A stretch of DNA of 64,000 bases from positions 3,224,001 to 3,288,000 of the forward strand of contig JAGVRJ010000001.1 in assembly GCA_019059635.1 (NCBI GenBank), given 5' to 3'. A model generated the notes under the pieces. It made no database searches. It worked only from the letters and a program-made list of their open reading frames with translations, and was not told the origin of the DNA. Below, one piece after another: positions 55,636 to 64,000 of the stretch (position 1 is its first letter; every line of letters begins with the position of its first letter). Source of the stretch: Proales similis. Its lineage: Eukaryota > Rotifera > Eurotatoria > Ploima > Proalidae. The translations under genes and the position numbers were made by a program.

Positions 55636-56574
55636 ATGCAAAAGTCAGACAGTTTTCCGATAAGCGATGCAGACATCAAGCGAACGAGTCTAGAAAGAGC
55701 CGCTAAAGTGAACGAGCTGTTGGTCATAAACAAAAAGACCCAAGCCACGTACAAGGAGATAATCGAAGAGCTCATCAAAGAGAATTTGAGTCAAACTTGC
55801 CTTATTGAGGACCTTCGTCGGCAATGCCAAGAGCTCAAGCAAGGAATGCAACCAGAAAATGCGGCTGTTTCTAAAATGCCAAAAGCAGCAGCAGCAGCAG
55901 AAAAGGATGATTTGTCGGTGGTTAACCAGAACGAGCCTTTAAGCGAATTGCCGAACTTTTTGCTCACTCCTGATGACACGTGCATGCAAGATTTGGCCGA
56001 TAAGGCGACCGACATACTCAGCAGTCAGCAGTCGGGCCGATCGTCGTCAAGAAGCAGCAGTTCGGAAAGAGCCGATCCCTTGAGCGACTTGGCCATCTTG
56101 AACTATTCGACGCGCAATCGCTTGTACGACGATGAGTGCGATACTCAGCTCAGCAATTTATACTTCGAAGTCGACTTGATCGAACACAACGCGCAGAACA
56201 TGAGCATCAGGCTCAAGAACAGAACCAAAAAATACATTCACCTACGCCACTGGACACTGGTATGCTACTCGAACGGCCAGGCGTTGTTCAAGCACCAGTT
56301 CCACTCGGCCGACGTACTCCGACCGTACCAGACCACAACGCTGTGGGATGAGAGCTCGCCACTCAAGCGCTACTATCCGCCCACTAATCTGGTGATATGG
56401 AACAAGTTCAAGACGCGTCACTACGACGAGTCGCTCTGGTCCTCTTGGAGGCATGAGGTGTTTGACGTTTTGTACGACGCCCAAGGCCATGTAAGTATTT
56501 CACGATTTGAATCGCGTTTGCTAAAGCACTTGTGAGTGAATGAAATTTAGATTGTGGCCAAGAGAAAGGCGTGA
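55636..56574 (+). CDS. Lamin-tail-domain protein without lamin rod
   Basis: Two exons, 55636-56490 and 56551-56574, phase 0, give 292 residues. Residues 15-75 are helical and may form a short coiled coil (EEIIEELIKENL), followed by a Ser/Ala-rich linker. The last ~115 residues match the lamin tail Ig-like fold: MSIRLKNRTKKYIHLRHWTL, QTTTLWDESSP, PPTNLVIW, then the strand ending HIVAKRKA, close to the EEVAMRKL end of animal lamins. There is no long rod, no nuclear signal and no CaaX box. Resemblance is to LMNTD/IFLTD proteins, which are lamin-tail proteins lacking the rod, often in germ cells. A role in nuclear or cytoskeletal scaffolding is inferred. Confidence 0.74.
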
Positions 56575-56668
56575 TCGAGTCAACTTTTGAACTGTTTATG
56601 TTTGTCTAAGCATTTTCCTGAGAATTCAAAATTCGCAATAAAAAAAAATATAAGCAAAACAAGAACGC

Positions 56669-57376
56669 TTAATTTGACTCATCTTGATCGTTCTTGTACT
56701 TGTTCACATCGAACGGCTTGTCGTAGCCCATGATCTTTTCGACCAGTTTTAAATCGTCGATTTGGTTGAGGTCGATGAACAGGTTGCGATCGAGAGGTTT
56801 CACACGCACGGTTGAGAACGGTCCTGGAATATCGGGCACCACAACGTCCTTCATGCCAAATTCGATTTTGTACTCGAACAAGAAAAAGTTGAACAATATC
56901 GCCTTGAACTTTTCCTCTTCGTAATTGTAGTACAGTCGACTCACGTATCTTCGCGTGAGAATCTGCGACAGAAGCGGAGTGGCCAGAATGAAGAACGCGC
57001 TTGTGCCAAACACGAATATCTTGGCAAACAGACCGGACTCGCTCAACGTTTCGGTTAGAAACGGCATCAGCAGGATGCCAAACAGACTTGAAGTGAGCGA
57101 AAGAATTTTGGCCGATCGCAGCTGCTTGGTCAACTTGCCCACATAGACCAGTTTGCCGTTGTGCTTCTTTTCCTCTTCGATGAACTTTTGAATTTGCGTC
57201 GACTGAGGCGAGTCTCGTTCGTCATTGAAGCCGAGTTTGGTGGCCGAGCACGATATAGGTCGAATCGAGTGCGGTCTGAATGAAGCGCCGAGTTGAACTA
57301 TTCGGCTGCAAGTCAGACGGCATTGAGTGACCGCTCTTAGAGCGCCTGCCACTCTGATCAAACCGAGTCTAGACAT
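56669..57376 (-). CDS. TMEM70: TMEM70 homologue, mitochondrial ATP synthase assembly factor
   Basis: Single exon, 235 residues from the ATG at 57376. The first ~50 residues are a basic, acid-poor, mitochondrial-targeting type leader (MSRLGLIRVAGALRAVTQCR). The core starts NGKLVYVGKLTKQLRSAKIL and has two membrane segments (SLTSSLFGILLMPFL and IFVFGTSAFFILATPLL), followed by TRRYVSRLYYNYEEEKFKAI and the end YDKPFDVNKYKND. This matches TMEM70 (Y-x-G...LHFITKGYVIRLYHE...MGYDK). TMEM70 forms a hairpin in the inner membrane and stabilises the ATP synthase c-ring, and contributes to complex I assembly. The frame extends 17 codons upstream, but that part is poorly suited as a start. An acidic Asn/Asp tail is present. 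Confidence 0.86.
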   Translation of the reverse strand: MSRLGLIRVAGALRAVTQCRLTCSRIVQLGASFRPHSIRPISCSATKLGFNDERDSPQSTQIQKFIEEEKKHNGKLVYVGKLTKQLRSAKILSLTSSLFGILLMPFLTETLSESGLFAKIFVFGTSAFFILATPLLSQILTRRYVSRLYYNYEEEKFKAILFNFFLFEYKIEFGMKDVVVPDIPGPFSTVRVKPLDRNLFIDLNQIDDLKLVEKIMGYDKPFDVNKYKNDQDESN

Positions 57377-57945
57377 TCTGAATTTAAAATGCTCCGCCTT
57401 GAGAATGCTTGCGCTCTGTGCACACACGCTCGCACCTCCCTCTCTTCTCTGGTCTACTCTCCTCTCGGCTGCCTACTCTGGTCTCAGTTCGGCTCATTGA
57501 TGCTCTTTTGCTTGCATAGCAAATGTAATTTCGGCGCTCGCTCAGCTCAACGCTTACTGCATGCGATCTAGTCTGAGCTGCATGACTTTGACCGCAGTCG
57601 GTCGACAAGCTTCAAACAAACTTTGCTCGTCTCAAACAAACATCGCCGCACTATGCTCCGAACCAATTAAAAGGGAAAAACTGAAGAAAAAGAAGAAGAA
57701 GAAGAAGAGCGCTTGAATAGAGGAAAAGAGAGCACTGCCTTGATAAGGAAGAAAGGAGAGACAGGGCATCAACAAGAATTACATAATAGCTCGGAGGCGA
57801 TCACTGGAATTTTAACAAGCGCTCTCAGATGCCGGATGAATGTTGACTCACATTGTGTCATTGAGGCCAAATTAGAACACGCGCAGATCGGTTGCCTTAA
57901 AAGCCAAAGGAGTTTATTAGTTATTCTACATTCAAACGACGGAGT
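57377..57945. other. Divergent region between TMEM70 and the serine protease
   Basis: 569 bp. A single GATA site (TGATAAGG at about 57740) and an AAG repeat near 57687-57707 are visible. No gene is supported. Confidence 0.45.
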
Positions 57946-58976
57946 ATGATGAACAGTTTAAATGTGGTCAAATTAGTATTGCTGTCTATTTGCCTGGGCA
58001 AACCGGTCTCAGGAAGAAGCGAAACAGAAGCATACGAATGTGGCCATGTTCGTCCGCTTGTAACTCATTATATCACGGGAGGCGAGGCGGCCAATGTCAA
58101 CCAATGGCCTTGGCAGGTCTGTAGATCAATCTCACAGTTCACACTCAATACAGGCGAATATGTTTTTGCTTTCAGCTTCATATGCGCATCGCGGAGCAGA
58201 ACGTAAACAGTCTTGACGAGCTAAAGAGAACCGACTACGCGAACTGTGGAGCGACAGTTTTAAACGAACGCTGGTTCGTTACGGCGGCGCACTGCTTCTC
58301 GCGCAATAAAGAGCCGCGCATCTTCCTGCTGCACGGGTCTAATCGAACCGAGCATGATATGTATCGCATGATCGAGTACGAGGCGATTTACGTCCATCCG
58401 GAGTACACCGAGTATCACGGACAGCACGAGTACTCGAGCAACGACATTGCCCTGGTGAAGTTGAAGCCTGAGTTTGCGTTCGAAGACGGCGTGCAGCGTC
58501 CCTGTCTGCCAAGGCAAGACTCGAATCTGCCCACCAACTCGATCTGCCACATAACGGGCTACGGAGCGAGCGAGAAGAACGACGAAGCGAAAGAAAAGCA
58601 GCTGCGCGAGGGAAAAGTGGTCGTTCGCAACAACATAGTCTGCATCAAATCGCTTGCCCTGCGCGCCTACGACAGCCGTTCGATGCTGTGTGCAGGCAAG
58701 CGCACTCTAACTTACCGAGTGAACTCGTGTCAGGGCGACAGGTTCGTTGGCCAGTTTGATTGAATGCTCGCTTTTGAGGATGCTCTCAATTTTTTTTTCT
58801 GAAGCGGCGGCCCTTTGGTTTGCGAAGGCAAGTACAAAAACGACCAGCCCAATCGATGGTACCTGTTCGGAATCACCAGCTTCGGCGCATTTGACTGTGA
58901 ATCATACTCAAGCTCGGTGTACACCAAAGTCAGCACTTATGTGAACTGGATCAGACAAACCATCGAACAGAACTGA
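57946..58976 (+). CDS. Chymotrypsin-fold serine protease with atypical specificity pocket
   Basis: Three exons, 57946-58116, 58176-58741 and 58805-58976, give 302 residues. Signal peptide at residues 5-23 (SLNVVKLVLLSICLGKPVSG). The triad is complete: His96 in TAAHC, Asp147 in SSNDIALVKL, Ser246 in CQGDSGGPL. The codon for Ser246 is split by the second intron. Cysteines fit the family pattern. Two features are unusual. The activation site reads HY|ITGG instead of R|IVGG, so trypsin would not cut it. Residue 189 (chymotrypsin numbering) is Asn, not Asp, so trypsin-like Arg/Lys specificity is not expected. Digestive, immune or embryonic roles are all possible. The two adjacent ATGs at 57946 and 57949 are alternative starts. 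Confidence 0.88.
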
Positions 58977-59586
58977 CCATTGCTCACACTAATCAGATTG
59001 TCTATTTAAATTGTTTGCTTTTTGTATTTTATTTCCCAGAGCGTTTTACTTGATTACTCTTAATCTTTAGGGTTTTGTCATCTGAAACCCACATAGTTAA
59101 GTCATCTGAAATAAAGGAACAAAATCAAACATTTGAATGTTTCCAAGCGAATCGTAATGAGACAACTGCTTGAATCAATCAACAAGTGCTTGAATTTAGT
59201 TTCAAAATCACAGAATAAAACTGACCATGAGCTAGAAAGCTAATAATTAAATCAATTTATTGCTTGAGCCAACACGCAACGTCGAGATAAGTGATTTAAT
59301 AGCAAAAATGACGCATAAATAACATGCGCATCGTCTTACAACAATCAAATATTAAAAGATAAAACCTGATAAAAACAAATTCAAAAGTGAATAAAAACAG
59401 CAGAAAAGGAAATGAATGACAACTCGTTAAAAGAATGAAAATAATTCGCCCTCGAACTTAAGAAGAAACTTTAAAGAAAGCGTTAAATACAAGAAAAAGC
59501 AACGAGCGAGCGATCAACTGATCAGACATTGAGCGCAAAAAAATAAATACTAAACGTGTCTATTGATGAAAAGTGAGAACGGCTGC
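58977..59586. other. AT-rich spacer between convergent genes
   Basis: 610 bp of 3' UTR-like, AT-rich sequence with several AATAAA hexamers. A short repeat of GTCATCTGAAA occurs at about 59078 and 59102. Confidence 0.5.
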
Positions 59587-61967
59587 TCAATATTCATAGA
59601 GCATGGAGGCTGCGTTGATCGGCAGTGCCGCACTCGGGTCGATCATGCCCATTCGTCCTGAGGCCATTTTGTAGTCGGACATGCTTTGATGGTTGTGAAG
59701 CTGATGCAGGTGATGTTGGCCGCTATGCTGAATGGCCTGATTGAAATTGCCGAACTGACTGTTCAACTGATGATGGGGCTGCACTCCTTCTGGCTGATTG
59801 TACCGAACGTTCATATCCTTGCTGGCCAGCACTTGTCCCATCGATGCGGCCTTCGAGTATTTTATCGAATTGCAACGGTCTTCGTTCGGGTCGTTTTCGT
59901 CGTCCGAGCTTCTCTTTCCTCGTATGTCCCTGATTGAAGAATTCGCAATTAGAACATTCGGATAACTGAGAAGCTGTGCGTTCACTCACTTTCTATTCTG
60001 ACCGTCTCTGAATCCCTTGGCAAACGGATTGTATTCAATTTTGAGCTTGGTGATCTATTCAAATTGATTAGATTAGACGAAGCAAATGTCTAAGGCCAAG
60101 TAACTTACGGCTTCGTTCTGATAGGCTGTCACCGCCATGAATATTGCCTCGGTGAATATGAACGTGTTGATCGATTTGCCCTCTTCGATGATGTGCAGTC
60201 GAGGCACGTATTTGTGCATCGAATTTAAAATTATGTGACCGACCCGGTCGAACGGATTGTTTGTGAGCTTGAGTTTGTGGAATGAGATTATCTGCTTGCA
60301 CCATTGCGAGCCGGTCAGAGGTGAGTCCGGGTGTAAATAGCCTCTGGAAGCCGATGCGTTAAGAGTCGCTTGGAGTCTAACATTGAAATTAAAAGCCACT
60401 TACCGTCCGGCAAAATGAGCTTCGGCCTTGCCGCTCACAATCCACTCGCAGTTGTGGTACTTGTAGCGATTGTCATCGACTGGAATGATGTCAATGACCA
60501 TGAGATACTTGGCGCTGCTCTCCAATCCGCTCACGCTCACACGGAGAGACGGAAACATTCGTCTGAAGAGAAAGGCCGCTTTGGTCAGGACAAGTCGGAC
60601 ATTTAAATTTAAAAGTAAACAAACCTTCCGCATTTGGTGATTATCATCTCGGTGCCGATCTGATTGAATTGTTTCCACAGACTCATGTCCTGCAGTTTGA
60701 CTTTGATGTTCGGATTGTTTCCGCACTTGAGACCGTAGTAGCCTTGAACGCCGCTGTCAGGCTCGACACTAAGCGCTGTGCCGTTTCCACTGCCGCCTGA
60801 GTTTACCAGCGAGCTGATGTCCCGGGGCAGGTCGTCGATTTTGCTTTTGGTGATGGCTGGCGCAGGCGCGCTCGGAGTCATGTTGGAGTTTTCGTTGCTG
60901 TATCCGCCTGGCTGGTTCGAATTGAGCTGCTGTGCGCCGTAGTACGGATTGAAGTTGGCCGGATTGGAGAAGTTGGCGTAGTAGGGCGACGAATAGTCAG
61001 AGCTCGAGAACTGAGACTGCATCGCAATCGGATTGAACTGTTGACCAGGCGGACTGATCGATTGAATAATCGGAGACGATGAAAGCTTAAGCTCAGGAGC
61101 GGGCGGAAATCGAGGAACAGAAGAGTAGTCGAATGGACCATTCGATTCGCTTTTTCCCAGTTTGGCCGCTTCGGCGTAGTAAGGATTAGGCGCCAGCTCA
61201 ACATTGGGCGGGTAGTAGCCAGCGCCCATGTGATACTGAGCTAGACCGTAGCCTGTGGCATAGTTGTAGCCTTGGTTGGCATAGAACGACGACGAGCTGA
61301 CGAATGAGGTTGGCGGAGATCGATAGTTCGGGGTACTGGTCGCCGAGATGTTGGCGCTCAAGTCGCTCGAGTTTACCAAGCTGTTGTTGTTGTCGCTGCT
61401 GCCTCCGCTGCCAATGCTCGAGCGTCCTCCGTTCTGATTGGCCGGTTGCATGCCATTACCTAACGTTTGCATAGAATGCATGTCCGACGCGTAGTTAAGA
61501 TAGAGCTGATCTTCGCCGCCTCTACTTGGCGACCGTGGCTCGTGTTTGGCAACCTCGTCGCCGTGAGGCGTTGCTTCGCGCGAGTCTTCCTCGTCCTCGT
61601 AGCTCGGCGTCGGAATCAGACTGGCAATCGACAACGGCAAGTTCGCATTGGCGCCGCCGTGATTTGTCAGCTTCTCGCTTGCACTGCTGTTCGTGCTGCA
61701 ACTACCGCTATTGTTGGTGCTGTCTAACGGCGAATTGTTGCTGTTGGCGACGTAATATCCATTCACATTCGTGGACGCGCTTATCATCGTGTTCGCCTTG
61801 GTCTGGTAGGGATGCCACATTGCGTAAGAGGGATTGATCAGACAAGTGAGCAGTTTTTGCTTTTTTTCAGGGACTGCACTGATTATACTCAAATGTGGAT
61901 AAGTGCTGTTACGCAACAAATGCCGAGTGGTTACGTATGAATCTAGAGAAACTGGAGGATAAGACAC
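59587..61967 (-). CDS. T-box transcription factor B
   Basis: Five exons on the minus strand, 61967-60625, 60562-60404, 60343-60109, 60054-59990 and 59929-59587, give 714 residues. The long N-terminal exon is Ser/Asn/Tyr/Pro-rich. The T-box runs from KVKLQDMSLWKQFNQIGTEM through RRMFPSLRVSVSGLESSAKY, IDIIPVDDNRYKYHNCEWIV, GYLHPDSPLTGSQW, FHKLKLTNNPFD, HIILNSMHKYVPRLHI, AVTAYQNEA and ITKLKIEYNPFAKGFRD. The tail is His/Gln/Met-rich. Motifs such as IIPVDDNRYKYH recall the Tbx15/18/22 and Tbx20 groups, but I do not assign a class. Introns in the T-box sit at the same positions and phases as in gene A at 1163-2609. A possible alternative start is the Met at about 61820 (MWHPYQTKANTM), since the first ~50 residues look less composed. 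Confidence 0.9.
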
Positions 61968-64000
61968 GAGTTAATATAGAAGCAGAGCAAAGGAGCCGAT
62001 CGTCACGCCAAGCGATCAAACAGCGAGCCTTGCCGATTGGAGATTTTTATCCGGCGAATTAATCGAGCGCGGCCTAATAAATATAAATGCGAATCTGTAC
62101 ATCTCAGCTTCATGCAGAAGAGACGGGTGTTGACGAATCAGCAAGCGTCTAGCGGATTAAGGCGGCAAATGTGGACGCGTCGAACAGGAGGAGGCAAGCG
62201 GCCTCATTGGCACCCGATTCATATACAACGCCCATGAATCACGCCGCTCGTTGATGATTTTTGACCGCGGCTTGTTGCTAATAGTTTTGTTGTTGAATAT
62301 TGCCAACTAGGAAAGAGGAGAGCTTGGTGGCAAAGATCGATGCCTTTATCGCTCATCTATCGGCACAAACGCTTTGCTTGACAGATAGGCTCGAAAGATA
62401 ATCGTGTCACCCAAAACGGCTTAACGAATACACATAATTGAATAAATTTGTTTGATCACTGAGCGGCATCGGGTGAAAATTTGCAAATAACTGATTCGCT
62501 CTTACAAGCATCAACAACAAAACAGCCACAACGATAATAACAACCGTCCTCATCGGGGCGAACTCGAAGTGTCGCTCCGATCTTCGTCACACATGAAAAG
62601 CTCTGCGATCGGTGCCAGACTGTCGAATGCAAGAGTTGGCTGCGATAAGCCGTTGCGGATCAAACCGCGCCGTTCTGAAGCGGGCAAGAGTGACAGATCC
62701 AACACTTCGACCCTGGCACACACACACACTCACACTTGCAGTCAGGAGCTGAAATGAATGAAAGCAGAAGCTGTTCGAACCCTACTGGCTGTGCGGTGTA
62801 AAGCAAAAGAACAAAGTAAGAACAAATGGAATAAGGATTGAGAGGCAAGCTGGTCAAGATGGATTGGCTTCTGGGCCAGTGTACTGCTGTCCGAACAAAA
62901 AGAAAATCGAACGCTTGACTTTAAGTAGTTTTAACGAATTTGGCCATCTAGTCAGTCGAATTGATAAGCCAAATTGAATTAAGATTAGATCGATTCAAAA
63001 TGCCAACTCTTTGACATTTCCCATGCATCAAGCAGCCAATGCAGTTAGATTGGCCCAAGTGGTTAGAACCAAATTTGACAACCAATTAAAAGAGGCTTTG
63101 GGAGAACGCTTGCACGGACGCACGACATTCCGAAATCTGGCTAATTTCTGACTTGTCGATTTAGGCAGCTAGTAATTGACCAGGCAGCACCTAATAACGA
63201 AAATAGGACAAAAAAAAAGAAGCCGGAGAAAGAGAGAAGAGAGATACGGGACGGGATAGCAAATTGGCGACGCGATCAGAGTCAATTTTAATTGTTTAAT
63301 CAGATTAGCTCAACTGCCCTGATTGACTTGGATGGTTCGTAGCTATCAAATATTGCACCTCACTTGCCCAAAGATGATTGCTTGTATGTAAAATCTGACA
63401 CGGCCAGGCAGCAGATGGCATGCAACAGTCCATCACACACAGGCCTATGAGTTCGGCCCACGGCAGAAGCGAAAAAGATAATCTCCGAGAACAAGAGACA
63501 GAGGCAGAGAGAGAGAGAGGAAGATAGGGAAAAGGAGAGAGAAGGGCTCTAAATGGAATTCGGTCAAATAATTAATCGTCGCACTAAGGCCGCAATCACG
63601 CAAAGCGCATGCGAGAGGCCAAGCAGAAGGGGAACGTACTTTTGCTCGGCAATTGCGCATTTCCGACCGAATGTAGGTGAAATTGCAATGATGCGCTGTT
63701 AAATATGACGAATCAAGTTAGACATGGTATTGATAGTCATGAAAGCGAGAAACGGAGACAGAGCGCTCTCAAGCAGGCGGCCAGCTCATTTCATGGGAGC
63801 GGTTAAAGACGCGCACAATCTCGCGCGCTTTCCCACTTATTCTCTTTCTCTCTGTTCTCTTTCTTTCATTCACAATTGATTCACAGTGTTGCCGGCCCAC
63901 TCACACTGGCATGGCGTGCAAACGTTCTACAGCTCTCGTCTAATTGATGCCTCTTGCGTTTTAGATTTATTTCCAATACATATTATTATATTTTTTAATT
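61968..64000. other. Non-coding sequence upstream of T-box B
   Basis: 2 kb without a supported gene. It contains CA and GA microsatellites (near 62718-62732 and 63507-63518). It probably contains promoter and enhancer DNA for T-box B, and may include the edge of a further gene beyond the window. Confidence 0.45.

Noticed and set aside
59257-59276. TTATTGCTTGAG followed by CACG, close to the start of bilaterian miR-137
   Set aside because: The first 12 bases match, but neither flank contains a complementary arm; upstream are same-sense TGCTTGA repeats. No hairpin forms by eye, so I do not call a microRNA.

Overview
This window is nuclear DNA from an animal. It carries metazoan-specific genes (two T-box factors, an EAG-type potassium channel, TRIM9, GPS2, ING4/5, Nanos), introns of mostly 42-80 bp with GT..AG ends, and AATAAA poly(A) signals. 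No operon, phage or bacterial architecture is seen. Genes are tightly packed, apart from two blocks of about 5.9 kb with no recognisable gene. Short introns, intact and well conserved proteins, and no recognisable transposon suggest a compact, small-bodied invertebrate. A miniature spiralian such as a Dimorphilus-like annelid is one candidate, but species identity is inference. Many acceptors end in AAG rather than CAG.

Layout, left to right: the 3' end of an unrecognised gene (to 900); T-box gene A (minus, 1163-2609); a secreted expansin-like protein (3170-3928); myeloid leukemia factor MLF (minus, 4314-5012), with a perfect heat-shock element upstream; two tandem intronless 2-oxoglutarate/Fe(II) oxygenase-like genes (minus, 6258-7622 and 8007-9359); a tiny Nanos (minus, 9956-10210); REV7/MAD2L2 (10863-12012); a 7-kb intronless ATG2 (12572-19651); a DMAC1-like small mitochondrial protein whose stop codon overlaps the start codon of PPP1R21 (20489-22914); a small membrane protein (23361-23558); and an unrecognised secreted protein (minus, 23646-24809). 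A 5.9-kb non-coding block precedes the ten-exon EAG channel (30757-35103). Next come a 26-exon type II membrane protein of cysteine-rich modules ending in a C-type lectin domain (minus, 35451-39549), GPS2 (40269-41637), ING4/5 (41853-42791) and an unrecognised gene (43131-44131). A second 5.9-kb non-coding block precedes TRIM9 (50050-52462). The right end holds two tandem dihydroflavonol-reductase-like SDRs (52938-54103, 54236-55374), a lamin-tail-domain protein (55636-56574), TMEM70 (minus, 56669-57376), a chymotrypsin-fold protease (57946-58976) and T-box gene B (minus, 59587-61967), a paralogue of gene A with identical intron positions.

The genes do not form one pathway. Notable groupings are: genome maintenance and chromatin (REV7, GPS2, ING); a mitochondrial set (DMAC1-like, TMEM70), with PPP1R21 physically fused to the first; and two neuronal genes (EAG, TRIM9), each downstream of a large non-coding block. 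Spliced gene models were built by hand so that reading frame is kept across every junction. They are well supported where a family is recognised.
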